Assembly: GCF_004803915.1 (NCBI RefSeq)
Contig: NZ_CP039396.1
Location: 2,356,001 to 2,420,000 of the forward strand
Source: Duncaniella dubosii
Lineage (GTDB): Bacteria; Bacteroidota; Bacteroidia; Bacteroidales; Muribaculaceae
Direction of reading: 5' to 3'
DNA length: 64,000 nt
The notes beneath the pieces were generated by a model. The model was not told the DNA's origin and did not search any database. It worked only from the letters and a program-made list of their open reading frames with translations. The position numbers and the translations under genes were made by a program. Each line of letters begins with the position of its first letter. Positions within the stretch are counted from its first letter, which is position 1. Below are positions 10,886 to 20,888 of the stretch, piece after piece.

Positions 10886-12190
10886 TTATTGTTTCATGAG
10901 ATATGCCTTGAAGTCTTTGAAATCAGAGGTCATGGAAACGGATTGTTTCTGTCCTTTCATGAAGTCTGCGAGACGGTCGGGTATCTGGATTTCTGCGTCG
11001 ATGGCTTGTTCGACCGTATCTTTGAATTTTGCCGGATGGGCGGTTTCAAGGAATACTCCCGTTTCGTTTTCTCGCAGACCGGACTGCAGTGCGCGGTAGC
11101 CGCATGCTCCGTGAGGGTCAAGAATGTATCCGGTGCGGTTGTAGCATTCGTTCATTGTCTCACGTATCTGAGAGTCTGTGAAGGTGTAGCCGCTTATAAG
11201 TGACGAAATGCGTTCATGCGAACCTCCGTAGAGGTCGAATATTCGGGCGAAGTTGCTGGGATCGCCTACGTCCATTGCGTTTGCGATTGTCTGTACGCTC
11301 GCTTTGGGCGAATAGACTCCTGAAAGAAGATAGTTATAAAAGATGTCGTTGGCGTTGTTGGCGGCAATGAAACGTTTGACAGGAAGTCCCATCCGGTGAG
11401 CAAAAAGTCCGGCCGTTATATTGCCGAAGTTCCCGCTGGGCACACTGATTACAAGATTATCGCTCTTGCCGATGGCTTTCATGCGGGCATAGGCATTGAA
11501 ATAGTAAAATGCCTGAGGGAGAAACCGAGCGACATTGATTGAGTTTGCCGAGGTGAGTGTCAGATGCTGACACAGATCCTGATCCATGAATGCGCTCTTT
11601 ACAAGGCGCTGGCAGTCATCGAACACTCCATCTACCTCAACGGCCGTGATGTTGCGTCCGAGAGTGGTGAACTGACATTCCTGAATAGGACTGACCTTAC
11701 CTTTTGGATAAAGTACGTAGACATGGATGCCGTCCACGCCGAGAAATCCGTTGGCAACGGCCGAGCCAGTGTCACCGCTGGTGGCGACGAGAACGTTTAC
11801 GGTGCGTGTGTGGGAGCGTTTTTTTATGAAGTATTGGAGCAGTCGTGCCATAAAGCGTGCTCCGACATCCTTAAAGGCAAGAGTCGGGCCGTGGAAGAGT
11901 TCGAGACTATATATGTTGGGATTTACTTCTGCTACCGGGCAGTCAAATGAAAGCGTATCGCGGACTATGCGGTGAAGTTCATCGGCTGGGATGTCTTCTC
12001 CGAAAAATGCGTCTGCCACACGGCATGCGATTTCGTGAAATGACATTTTATCGATGTCATTGAAAAATTCTTTAGGAAGAGCCTTGATGTGTTCAGGCAT
12101 GTATAGCCCCCTGTCTGTAGCGAGACCTTTGACCACAGCTTCTTCGAGCGTTGTCTCCGGGGATGAGTGGTTGGTGCTGTAATAAAGCAT
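10886..12190 (-). CDS. thrC: Threonine synthase
   Basis: A 434-residue PLP-dependent enzyme that converts O-phospho-L-homoserine to L-threonine and phosphate. The PLP lysine is Lys107 in HGPTLAFKDVG. The phosphate-binding loop occurs in VATSGDTGSAVANGF, and SVPSGNFGNITAG is also typical. The start MLYYSTNHSSPETT matches the family. It is the last gene of the operon thrA, kinase candidate, thrC, 32 bp after the middle gene, which completes the route from aspartate to threonine. Confidence 0.97.
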   Translation of the reverse strand: MLYYSTNHSSPETTLEEAVVKGLATDRGLYMPEHIKALPKEFFNDIDKMSFHEIACRVADAFFGEDIPADELHRIVRDTLSFDCPVAEVNPNIYSLELFHGPTLAFKDVGARFMARLLQYFIKKRSHTRTVNVLVATSGDTGSAVANGFLGVDGIHVYVLYPKGKVSPIQECQFTTLGRNITAVEVDGVFDDCQRLVKSAFMDQDLCQHLTLTSANSINVARFLPQAFYYFNAYARMKAIGKSDNLVISVPSGNFGNITAGLFAHRMGLPVKRFIAANNANDIFYNYLLSGVYSPKASVQTIANAMDVGDPSNFARIFDLYGGSHERISSLISGYTFTDSQIRETMNECYNRTGYILDPHGACGYRALQSGLRENETGVFLETAHPAKFKDTVEQAIDAEIQIPDRLADFMKGQKQSVSMTSDFKDFKAYLMKQ

Positions 12191-12222
12191 TTTTGGCTGG
12201 TGTTTAAAGTGTGTGTCAAATG

Positions 12223-13461
12223 TCAGAGTCTCATGAATTCCTCCATGAACTCTTGGAGATGGAGAGTCCCGTAAGCTCCTTGTGTGCAGCTTTTTTCATC
12301 ATAGACTGTAACGTCGTCGGGGATTCCTCCGGGTGTGTAGATTGAGAACGGAACGGGTTCTCCTATATGTATGCGCCGTTCGACGGGTGTCGCATGATCT
12401 GGCAGGAGGGCTATGCGGACCGGTTCATCCCAGTCTGCAAGTTCATCCATTACAGGACCAACGATGCGGTTGTCGAGATATTCGATGGCCCGTATTTTAA
12501 GGTCGATGTTCCCATCGTGTCCGGCTTCATCGGTCGCTTCTACGTGGAGAAATACAAAATCATCCGTGCGTAAAGCGTCGACCGCAGCCTTGGCTTTGCC
12601 TTCGTAGTTTGTATCTGCAAGTCCCGTCATGCCGGGTATGACGATGGTCCGAAGTCCTGCGTAGTGTCCGATTCCTCTGATGAGGTCGACGGCTGAAATT
12701 ACAGCTCCGCTTTTAATAGATGGATACATCTGCTGCAGGGTCTGCATTTTCGGACGGTAGCCGGGACTCCACGGCCAGATTGAATTGGCTGTCGGATGGC
12801 CTTCGGCTTTTCGCCGAAGATTTATCGGATGTTCGGCAAGAAGTTTCTGAGATCGGAGAATGAGGTCATTGATCAGTCCGGCAGTTTCCGCAGATGACAT
12901 GCGCGATGCGTCTGCGGCTGTTTCGGTCGCAGGTTTTATCAGCAGATCGCGCCACTGCTCTTCCGGATGGTCGTGTGGTGGGGCGCATTCGATGTGCTTG
13001 TTGCCGGCTTTTATGACGAGCAAATGTCTGTACTGTATTCCCGGGATGAATTTCACACGCTCACTGCCGAGGTGGCTGTCGAGGTATTTGATTAGCTCGG
13101 CACCTTCCTCGGTAGTCAGATGTCCTCCGTGATGGTTGCTGATCTCACCTTGCTGGCCGAGAGTGATTATGTTACATCGCATTGCCATATCATCAGGCTC
13201 CATCTCGTAGCCGATGCTTGCGGCTTCGAGAGGCCCGCGCCCCTCATAGACTTCATTCAGGTCGTAGCCGAGGATAGACGTGTTGGCCACTTCGCTTCCG
13301 GGCGAGAAGCCTTCGGGAATGGTGACAAGTGTCCCGCATCTTCCGGCCGAGGCCAGACGGTCGAATGAGGGTGTTGAAGCATACTGAAGAGGCGTTTTTC
13401 CTCCCAGAGAGGCGATAGGATGATCCGACATCCCGTCGCCAAGGATTATGAGATGCTTCAT
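12223..13461 (-). CDS. Phosphoglycerate-mutase-like protein, proposed homoserine kinase
   Basis: This 412-residue protein belongs to the alkaline-phosphatase-like superfamily of the cofactor-independent phosphoglycerate mutases (ApgM type). Metal-binding segments are visible: LGDGMSDHP at residues 7-15, VEATDEAGHDG, and LPDHATPVERR. It lies between thrA and thrC with gaps of 7 and 32 bp, and no ordinary GHMP homoserine kinase (ThrB) is present here. From memory, Bacteroidetes proteins in this position are classed as proposed homoserine kinases, which would supply O-phosphohomoserine to ThrC. The longer frame to 13536 is rejected because it runs into thrA. The exact reaction is inferred from context. 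Confidence 0.8.
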   Translation of the reverse strand: MKHLIILGDGMSDHPIASLGGKTPLQYASTPSFDRLASAGRCGTLVTIPEGFSPGSEVANTSILGYDLNEVYEGRGPLEAASIGYEMEPDDMAMRCNIITLGQQGEISNHHGGHLTTEEGAELIKYLDSHLGSERVKFIPGIQYRHLLVIKAGNKHIECAPPHDHPEEQWRDLLIKPATETAADASRMSSAETAGLINDLILRSQKLLAEHPINLRRKAEGHPTANSIWPWSPGYRPKMQTLQQMYPSIKSGAVISAVDLIRGIGHYAGLRTIVIPGMTGLADTNYEGKAKAAVDALRTDDFVFLHVEATDEAGHDGNIDLKIRAIEYLDNRIVGPVMDELADWDEPVRIALLPDHATPVERRIHIGEPVPFSIYTPGGIPDDVTVYDEKSCTQGAYGTLHLQEFMEEFMRL

Positions 13462-13468
13462 AGGCGCA

Positions 13469-15901
13469 TCAGTTGTTGACGGTAGACATGATGTTGGCGA
13501 ACACGCCGGCTGCGGTGACCTCTGCGCCTGCGCCATAGCCTTGGATAAGCATAGGATATTCGCGATAGCGTTCGGTAGTCAGGAGAACGATGTTGTTAGA
13601 GCCTTCCAGTCCGTAGAACGGATGACGGCTGTCGACCGCTTCAAGTCCGACACTCATCTTGCCCATTTCCATTCTTGCGACAAAGCGCCAGCGTTTGCCT
13701 TCCGATTCAAGCACTTTGCGCCGGGCCTCGAAATCCTCATCAAGTTCGGGCAGTCTGTGCCAGAAGTCGTCGAGTGAGCCTTCGAACAGTTCTGTCGGTA
13801 TGAAAAGATGCTTTTCGACTTCGCTTTGTTCTGCCTTATAGCCTCCTTCGCGTGTAAGGATTACGAGCTTTCGGATTACGTCCTGACCGCTGAGATCGAT
13901 GCGCGGGTCTGGTTCGCTGTAGCCCATCTCCTTTGCAAGACGGACAGTTTCGGAGAATGGAACATCGGCCGACAGAGCGTTGAATATGAAATTGAGCGTA
14001 CCGCTGAGAACTGCTTCGATTTTAAGGATGCGGTCGCCCGACGAGATGAGGTCATTGATTGTGCCGATAATAGGCAGCCCGGCTCCGACATTGGTCTCAA
14101 ACAGGTATTTTACCCCACGGCTCAGAGCCGTGTCCTTGAGACGGCGATAGATATCATAGCTGCTTGATGCGGCTACTTTGTTAGCTGCCACTACAGAAAT
14201 GTTGTGGTCAAGGAAGGTCTGGTAAAGAGCGGCAATGTCATGGCTTGCCGTGCAGTCGACGAATACACTGTTAAATATGTTCATGCTGACGATTTCGTTG
14301 CGCAGACGCTCAGGGGTGCTTTCCGGGCTTGCCTCAAGCTCTTCACGGTAGTTTGCGAGGTCTATGCCTGAACGCGAGAAGATGGCGCGACGGCTTGATG
14401 CGATTCCGACCACGTTGAGTTTCAGACGATGTGTGTTTCTCAGAGTCTCCTGTTGGCTGCGTATCTGCTCGATGAGCATACCTCCGACAGTTCCGACTCC
14501 GCAGATAAACAGATTGAGTTCCTTGTATTCGCTGAGGAAGAATGAATCATGGATTACATTGAGCGATTTGCGCAGTGAGTCGCCGTGAACCACGAACGAT
14601 ATATTTGTCTCGCTTGCGCCTTGGGCACAAGCAATCACGCTGATGCCGCTTCGGCCGAGAGTCCCGAAGAGCTTTCCGGCGATGCCGGGAGTATGCTTCA
14701 TGTTTTCGCCTACGATCGCAACGGTCGCGAGGCCGCTTTCGGCGTGCATCGGAAACATCGCACCCTCTTCGATTTCCTTCGCGAACTCGTGGTCGAGCAC
14801 ACGGATGGCTTCTTCCGCATCTTGGTCACGTACGCCGATTGAAGTAGAGTTTTCCGACGATGCCTGACTGACCATGAAGACTGAGATGCCGTTTTCGGCA
14901 AGGGCGGTGAAGATGCGGCGGTTGACACCGATGACACCTACCATCGAAAGACCGGTCACTGTTATGAGCGAAGTCCCGCTGATGCTTGAAATGCCCTTGA
15001 TCGGTTTGCGGTCATCCTCCACATCGTTGAGGATAATCGTGCCCGGGCCGTCGGGATTGAAGGTGTTTTTAACGCGGATAGGTATGTTTTTGACACATAC
15101 CGGATATATTGTCGGGGGATAGATGACCTTTGCTCCGAAGTTGCAAAGCTCCATCGCCTCCACATAGCTCAGGGAGTTTATGGTGTAGGCTGTGGGGATG
15201 ACGCGCGGGTCAGCGGTCATGAAACCGTCGACATCAGTCCATATTTCAAGAGCCTCGGCGTTGAGTGCGGCGGCGATGATTGAAGCCGTGTAGTCGCTTC
15301 CTCCGCGTCCGAGGTTGGTGACCTCTCCAGATTGTTTGTCAGTGCTTATAAATCCGGGGACTATGTGTATGCGTCCGCCGAGCACTTCGTGTCTGAATTC
15401 TTCGGCAACGAGAGCGCGTGTCAGCTCGCTGTCAAGGATGGAACGTCCGTGTTTCTGCTCGGTTTTGATGAATTCGCGTGAATCGTGGAGCTTGCTTCCG
15501 TTTATGAGCCGGTACACGATGCGGCTGCTGAGCCGTTCGCCGTAGCTGACGATTGCGGCTTGCGTTTTGGGGCTGAGGTCACGGATGAGGTAGACACCCT
15601 GATATATTGACGAAAGCTCTGAGAGGAGTGTGTCGATTTCCTCTTTAAGCTCGTCAGGGCGGTCTGTGATCACACTGGCGATAATATCGTGATGACGTTT
15701 GACTATGGTCTCGAATAGTTCCCGGTAGGATTCATTGCCTTCGGCTGCTGTCCGGGCTGTCTTGATGAGAAGGTCGGTCACTCCGCCAAGGGCGCTTACT
15801 ACGATTATGGTCGGTAAATTCTGACCTTCGACGATGCTTCTGAGATTCAGAAGACTGTTTGCGGAACCTACGGATGTCCCGCCAAATTTTAATACTTTCA
15901 T
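13469..15901 (-). CDS. thrA: Bifunctional aspartokinase / homoserine dehydrogenase
   Basis: An 810-residue fusion that catalyses the first and third steps of the aspartate pathway. The aspartokinase domain starts at once with VLKFGGTSVGSAN (residues 3-15). ACT-type regulatory domains lie around residues 310-455 (SSISGTSLITVTGLSMVGV, TVAIVGENMKHTPGIAGKL). The homoserine dehydrogenase half begins near residue 465 and includes FETNVGAGLPIIGT. The open frame extends to 16093, but residues before Met65 are intergenic and contain the promoter, so the ATG at 15901 is used. It is the first gene of the threonine operon. ACT domains imply feedback control, probably by threonine. Confidence 0.97.
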   Translation of the reverse strand: MKVLKFGGTSVGSANSLLNLRSIVEGQNLPTIIVVSALGGVTDLLIKTARTAAEGNESYRELFETIVKRHHDIIASVITDRPDELKEEIDTLLSELSSIYQGVYLIRDLSPKTQAAIVSYGERLSSRIVYRLINGSKLHDSREFIKTEQKHGRSILDSELTRALVAEEFRHEVLGGRIHIVPGFISTDKQSGEVTNLGRGGSDYTASIIAAALNAEALEIWTDVDGFMTADPRVIPTAYTINSLSYVEAMELCNFGAKVIYPPTIYPVCVKNIPIRVKNTFNPDGPGTIILNDVEDDRKPIKGISSISGTSLITVTGLSMVGVIGVNRRIFTALAENGISVFMVSQASSENSTSIGVRDQDAEEAIRVLDHEFAKEIEEGAMFPMHAESGLATVAIVGENMKHTPGIAGKLFGTLGRSGISVIACAQGASETNISFVVHGDSLRKSLNVIHDSFFLSEYKELNLFICGVGTVGGMLIEQIRSQQETLRNTHRLKLNVVGIASSRRAIFSRSGIDLANYREELEASPESTPERLRNEIVSMNIFNSVFVDCTASHDIAALYQTFLDHNISVVAANKVAASSSYDIYRRLKDTALSRGVKYLFETNVGAGLPIIGTINDLISSGDRILKIEAVLSGTLNFIFNALSADVPFSETVRLAKEMGYSEPDPRIDLSGQDVIRKLVILTREGGYKAEQSEVEKHLFIPTELFEGSLDDFWHRLPELDEDFEARRKVLESEGKRWRFVARMEMGKMSVGLEAVDSRHPFYGLEGSNNIVLLTTERYREYPMLIQGYGAGAEVTAAGVFANIMSTVNN

Positions 15902-15975
15902 TGGTTTTGGTGAGAATTGTGTCTGTCGTCGCGACGATAGACTTAACTTTACAAACAGTTGTTTAATTTGAGGGG

Positions 15976-16007
15976 CAAAATTACTCAAATTTATTATTGA
16001 AGCCAAT
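15976..16007 (-). promoter_or_regulatory. Probable promoter for the threonine operon
   Basis: On the minus strand TAATTTTG (15976-15983) is preceded after 20 bp by ATTG (16004-16007), a three-of-four match to the upstream TTTG element. It lies about 75 bp before the thrA ATG. No leader peptide rich in Thr or Ile codons was recognised. Confidence 0.5.
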
Positions 16008-16156
16008 GTTTTTAGAAAAAATATTAAGCAAAAATGCCCTTGAAGCTGAGAATTTATTGCCGAAAGCCGGCCTGATGGCGTTTTGTATGGCATTAGTCGG
16101 GAAATGTCGGGAAAAATTCGTAAATTTGCACGTTCAAATCACGCTCTTAAATCAGT

Positions 16157-17266
16157 ATGGCAGAAAACTCCCTATTGTCACGTCTTGATGGCATCGAGGC
16201 CCGCTTTGAAGAAGTGGGCACGCTCATCACCGACCCTTCGGTGATTCAGGATATGAAACGTTATGTCCGTCTGACCAAGGAATATAAGGACCTTGAAAAA
16301 CTTACGGCCGTGACACGCCACTACCGTTCGTTGCTTGGCAATATTGACGAGGCTCGTGAAGTGCTTGCATCGGAAAGCGACCCGGAACTCCGTGATATGG
16401 CCAAGGAGGAACTTGACGAGGCTACCGGTGCGCTTCCTGCTCTTGAAGAGGAAATCAAGCTGCTTCTGATTCCTGCAGACCCTGAGGATGCCAAAAACGC
16501 CATTGTTGAAATCCGCGGAGGAACCGGTGGCGACGAAGCCGCTATTTTTGCCGGTGACTTATATAAGATGTATGTGAAATACTGCGAGTTGAAAGGCTGG
16601 AGTGTGGCAGTCACAAGTTTCAGCGAAGGAGCAGCCGGTGGTTTCAAGGAAATCGTCATGGCCGTGACCGGCGACAACGTGTATGGAACGATGAAGTATG
16701 AAAGCGGTGTCCACCGCGTGCAGCGCGTTCCGGCTACGGAGACGCAGGGTCGTGTCCACACATCCGCCGCCACTGTCGCTGTTCTTCCCGAGGCCGAAGC
16801 CTTTGATGTTGAAATCAATGAAGGCGAAATCAAATGGGATACCTTCCGTTCGGGTGGAGCAGGCGGCCAGAATGTCAATAAGGTTGAATCCGGTGTGCGT
16901 CTGCGCTACATGTGGCGTAATCCGAACACGGGTGAAAGCGAGGAGATACTCATAGAGTGTACCGAGACGCGCGACCAGCCTAAGAACAAGGAGCGTGCAC
17001 TGAGCAGACTACGCACATTTATCTACGATAAGGAACATCAGAAATATATCGACGATATAGCTTCGCGCCGAAAGACGCTCGTATCAACCGGCGACCGTTC
17101 GGCGAAAATACGTACCTACAATTATCCGCAGGGCCGCATCACCGACCATCGCATCAACTATACCATATATAATCTTCAAGCCTTCATGGACGGAGAGATT
17201 CAGGATGTGATCGATCAGCTGACAATCGCAGAAAATGCCGAGAAACTCAAGGCGGCGGAACTCTGA
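16157..17266 (+). CDS. prfA: Peptide chain release factor 1
   Basis: A 369-residue class I release factor that recognises UAA and UAG stop codons and triggers peptidyl-tRNA hydrolysis. The catalytic GGQ is at residues 236-238 in RSGGAGGQNVNKVES. The codon-recognition region containing the RF1-type PAT-like motif lies upstream around VQRVPATETQGRVHTSA. Length is normal. The gene diverges from thrA. A minus-7-like TAAATTTG at 16121-16128 precedes it, but I see no matching upstream TTTG at the right distance. pyrF follows after 50 bp. Confidence 0.97.
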   Translation: MAENSLLSRLDGIEARFEEVGTLITDPSVIQDMKRYVRLTKEYKDLEKLTAVTRHYRSLLGNIDEAREVLASESDPELRDMAKEELDEATGALPALEEEIKLLLIPADPEDAKNAIVEIRGGTGGDEAAIFAGDLYKMYVKYCELKGWSVAVTSFSEGAAGGFKEIVMAVTGDNVYGTMKYESGVHRVQRVPATETQGRVHTSAATVAVLPEAEAFDVEINEGEIKWDTFRSGGAGGQNVNKVESGVRLRYMWRNPNTGESEEILIECTETRDQPKNKERALSRLRTFIYDKEHQKYIDDIASRRKTLVSTGDRSAKIRTYNYPQGRITDHRINYTIYNLQAFMDGEIQDVIDQLTIAENAEKLKAAEL

Positions 17267-17316
17267 AACGTATTGTGTGCCATATAATTAAAGAACAATA
17301 ATATCAATAAAAATAT

Positions 17317-18147
17317 ATGAACCGCGAGCAAATCATTGAACAGATTAAGAAAAAAGGTTCTTTCCTCTGCGTCGGTCTCGACACGGACATAAAGAAAATT
17401 CCTGAACATCTTCTGAACGAGGAAGATCCGATTTTCGCATTCAACAAGGCTATCATTGATGCTACCGCTCCCTACTGCGTAGCCTACAAGCCCAACACCG
17501 CTTTTTATGAAAGCCTCGGCGTTGACGGCTGGAAGGCTCTTGACCGTACTGTCAGATACCTCCGTGAAAACTACTCCGACCAGTTTATAATAGCTGACGC
17601 AAAGCGTGGCGACATCGGCAACACATCGTCGCTCTATGCCCGGGCGTTTTTCGAAAATATGGGTGTCGATGCCATAACCGTAGCTCCATATATGGGATTT
17701 GACAGTGTGAAGCCCTTCATGGAATATGACGGCAAATGGGTGATACTTCTCGCTCTCACTTCCAATCCCGGAAGCCATGATTTCCAGTTCCGCACAGACA
17801 TGACCGGCACGCGTCTTTTCGAACAGGTGCTTGAGACGGCTCAGAAGTGGGGTACACCTGACAACCTTATGTTTGTGGTCGGCGCTACTCAGGGAGCGAT
17901 GTTTGCCGAAGTGCGTCGTGTGGCTCCGTCAAGTTTCCTTCTTGTGCCCGGTGTCGGCGCTCAGGGTGGCAGTCTTGAAGATGTGGCGAAGTGGGGCATC
18001 ACACATGAATGCGGTCTCCTTGTCAATTCGTCACGTGGCATAATCTATGCTTCCAAGGGTGAGGATTTTGCTGAGGCTGCCGCTGCCGAGGCACGTAAAC
18101 TGCGTGACCACATGACTATCCTTCTCTCGACCTACGGCGTGATCTGA
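17317..18147 (+). CDS. pyrF: Orotidine 5'-phosphate decarboxylase
   Basis: A 276-residue enzyme of de novo pyrimidine synthesis that converts OMP to UMP. Conserved segments are [14 protein letters not shown] near the N-terminus and [13 protein letters not shown], which holds the catalytic Asp94 and Lys96 pair. The length and spacing fit the longer subfamily (about 270 residues) rather than the short E. coli type. It lies 50 bp downstream of prfA with no promoter of its own seen, so co-transcription is likely. A terminator hairpin follows at 18179-18222. Confidence 0.96.
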   Translation: MNREQIIEQIKKKGSFLCVGLDTDIKKIPEHLLNEEDPIFAFNKAIIDATAPYCVAYKPNTAFYESLGVDGWKALDRTVRYLRENYSDQFIIADAKRGDIGNTSSLYARAFFENMGVDAITVAPYMGFDSVKPFMEYDGKWVILLALTSNPGSHDFQFRTDMTGTRLFEQVLETAQKWGTPDNLMFVVGATQGAMFAEVRRVAPSSFLLVPGVGAQGGSLEDVAKWGITHECGLLVNSSRGIIYASKGEDFAEAAAAEARKLRDHMTILLSTYGVI

Positions 18148-18178
18148 TTACGAAGCTGTTCAGATTGAAAATCCATAC

Positions 18179-18222
18179 AGACCTGCGGCTACCGGTGCTA
18201 TCCATCCGGCAGCCGCGGGTCT
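18179..18222 (+). terminator. Terminator hairpin after pyrF
   Basis: A 12-bp stem with one G-T wobble (18179-18190 with 18211-18222) and an inner ccgg/ccgg pairing form a strong hairpin just past the pyrF stop. A long T-rich stretch (about 18240-18290) follows at some distance. Confidence 0.6.
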
Positions 18223-18309
18223 TGTATCGGATTCCCACACTGTTATGAGGTTTTTGTTTCAAATTTTACTGTTTTTGTCGTGAATAAATGTCAATCGCGA
18301 CATGCTCGT

Positions 18310-18340
18310 TTTGATTATTAGTCGGAAAGCATTATATTTG
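18310..18340 (+). promoter_or_regulatory. Bacteroidetes-type promoter for the first pectate-lyase-like gene
   Basis: TTTG (18310-18313), 19 bp, then TATATTTG (18333-18340) match the consensus fully. The predicted leader before the ATG at 18442 is about 95 bases long and AT-rich. Confidence 0.75.
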
Positions 18341-18441
18341 CAGACTGTTAGTAACTTAATCTATAATATTATTCATCGCCCTGACGCTTTTTAATTTTAC
18401 TATTTTGATTCTTAAAAATTAATACCATATTCAGTTCGTTT

Positions 18442-20801
18442 ATGAAACATGTACTACTCAGTTCGGTGCTTGCGACGGTGTGTGCTGTCGGCAGTGCCTC
18501 GCCCGCGACCATCGACAAGCTTGAAGCCTTTCCGGGTGCGGAAGGATATGGCCGTTACACCACCGGTGGACGTGGTGGCAAGGTCTATCATGTGACCACT
18601 CTTGAAGACAACAATGAGCCCGGTTCGTTTCGCTATGCCTGCAATCAGTCAGGTGCGCGTACAATTGTCTTTGATGTGTCGGGTAATATCCATCTGACCT
18701 CAGCATTGAATTTAAGAAGCGGCAATGTGACTATCGCCGGACAGACAGCTCCCGGCGACGGCATCTGTATCACCGACTATCCATTCAGCATCAAGGCTGA
18801 TAACGTTATCATCCGCTTTGTCCGTTTCCGTCTCGGCAACAAGAATGTCACTCTAAACGGAGCTGACGGATGGGATGCTCTTGGTTCACTCGACCAGAAA
18901 AATATTATGGTCGACCACTGCTCGGTCAGCTGGAGCATTGATGAATGTCTGTCGTTCAGCGGAACGAGCAATACTACAGTCCAGTGGTGTATCGTCTCAC
19001 AAAGCCTTGTGAATTCCGGTCACAGCAAGGGCGGTCATGGCTATGGCGGCAACTGGGGTGGTGAATACGGCTCTTATCACCACAATCTTCTTGCCCATCA
19101 CACATCGCGCTCACCACGCCTCGGCCGCGTCCCACCACTCAGCTCAACGAAGTGATGGACATGCGCAACAATGTGATGTTCAACTATTCTGGTGAAAGCT
19201 GCTATGGAGGCGAGGGTATGAATGTGAATATCGTCAACAACTACTATCAGCCCGGACCCGGCAACAAGTATTCGGGTAAGACCAAGGAATCGCGCATCGC
19301 ATCGGTCGGCATCCGTACTGTCGATTATTGCCTTGATAAAGATAAAATCGCAACTGCCTATAACAATGCTATGGGCACAAAGATTACAAAAAGCAATCTG
19401 ACCGGATCTTTTGTCAACGGTAAACCTTATATTTCTGTATCCGGAAGGCGTTACGAGATTTCCGACGACAACAAGATTACGGTAGATGACAAGAGCATAT
19501 CAATCTTCTGGAACAGTTACTATCCTGCGCTTCACCTTGTCGGTACTTATTATGTCGACGGAAACAGCAACAGCAATCTGTCGAAGGTCTATGAAGACAA
19601 CTGGACCAATGGCATGTATGACCAGATCTCGCGATGGGAAATCTGTAGTAATAACGCAGCTTGGGAAAACACCAAGCAGGACATGAGGCGTGACCTCCCT
19701 ATTGAATATGTCTATACGACTACCCATTCGGCTGATGATGCCTATAAAAATGTGTTGGCCTATGCAGGTGCTTCGCTCAGCCGTGACGCGCTCGATGAAA
19801 TGATTGTCAATGATGCGAAGAACAATGTCGCAGCTTCAGGAACAGGTTCCGGCCTTGACAAAGGCTTCATCAACACTCCTGACGACATCACTTATCCTGA
19901 AGGCACGGAACTTGACGGTGTGCTCCCGGTGCTTAAATCGGCTGAAGCTCCCGCCGATCGCGATGGCGACGGTATTCCTGACGCATGGGAAGAAGCCAAC
20001 GGTCTTGATCCCGATGATGCTGCCGATGGCGCTAAGGTCACGTCAAGCGGATATACAAATCTTGAAGTTTATCTCAACTCTCTTGTAGCGCATATCATGG
20101 AAGGCGGAAACGCTAACGGAAAAATGCTCAACGGAGAGCTGACGTTTGCTGATGAAGCGGTGGAACTTCCGGTCTATACTCCTTCGGTCGATGATCCTAT
20201 CGTCGTTCCCGGTGAAGTGTTTGAATGGGAGATTTCTGACGGAACTGCTCAGGAAGCAGGCATGATTCACAAGGAGAGCCGTCTGCCGTTCAAGTTCGGA
20301 ACTGATATAGAAGTCAACTGTAGCAACGGTTCAAGAACCTACAACCACGGTTCGGGTGTAACCGCTGAATACATAAAGTTTGCCCGCAATGACACATGGA
20401 CAATAAAACTGCCTGAAGGAAAGGTTGCGACTGAGCTTACTTTTGAAGGATGGTCAAACGCCAAGGATGATACTTCAAGCTATATAATGTCGATTGGTGA
20501 CACCCAGTTTGACGCTGCTCAATATACCTTCCCGGTAAATTCAAGCCCGGCGGCTGTGCATACAGTCACACTGTCAGAACCGATGAATGAGATTCCGGTC
20601 AAGTTTGGCGCGGTTGAATCGGTGTTGAAGATACGCATAAAGGGCGCAGGTTCAGACCAGAGTGCCATCGAGGACATTGTGGTTGATCCGGCTGGCGCTT
20701 CCGGCAATGGCAAAATATACAATATCATGGGAGTCGAAGTGCGCGAACCGCTTCTCCCCGGTGTGTATATTCGTGACGGTAAGAAGTTTATCGTTCGATA
20801 A
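18442..20801 (+). pseudogene. Secreted pectate-lyase-like protein (PL1 family type) broken by a single-base deletion
   Basis: Two frames together encode a protein of about 786 residues. Frame one (18442-19155) has a signal peptide ([20 protein letters not shown]), the lyase core opening [30 protein letters not shown] and HTSRSPRLG. Frame two resumes at about 19130 and reads [21 protein letters not shown]. Comparison with the neighbouring paralog places a missing base in 19121-19133. Frame two contains a calcium-binding-like DRDGDGIPD segment, a beta-rich region and a C-terminal tail (YNIMGVEVREPLLPGVYIR) resembling secretion tails of Bacteroidales. It would cleave pectin-like polysaccharides outside the cell. 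The break may be real or a sequencing error. Confidence 0.8.
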
Positions 20802-20818
20802 AAATAGAATAATCCGAT

Positions 20819-20856
20819 AGTAAAAGCGGGAGAGACATCAATCTCCCGCTTTTACT
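20819..20856 (+). terminator. Terminator hairpin between the two lyase genes
   Basis: A perfect 15-bp inverted repeat (20819-20833 with 20842-20856) with an eight-base loop. The stem ends in a run of T-rich sequence, and it lies 17 bases after the stop of the first lyase gene. Confidence 0.75.
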
Positions 20857-20888
20857 GATATAATAATCACGCTCTGAAAGATATAATC

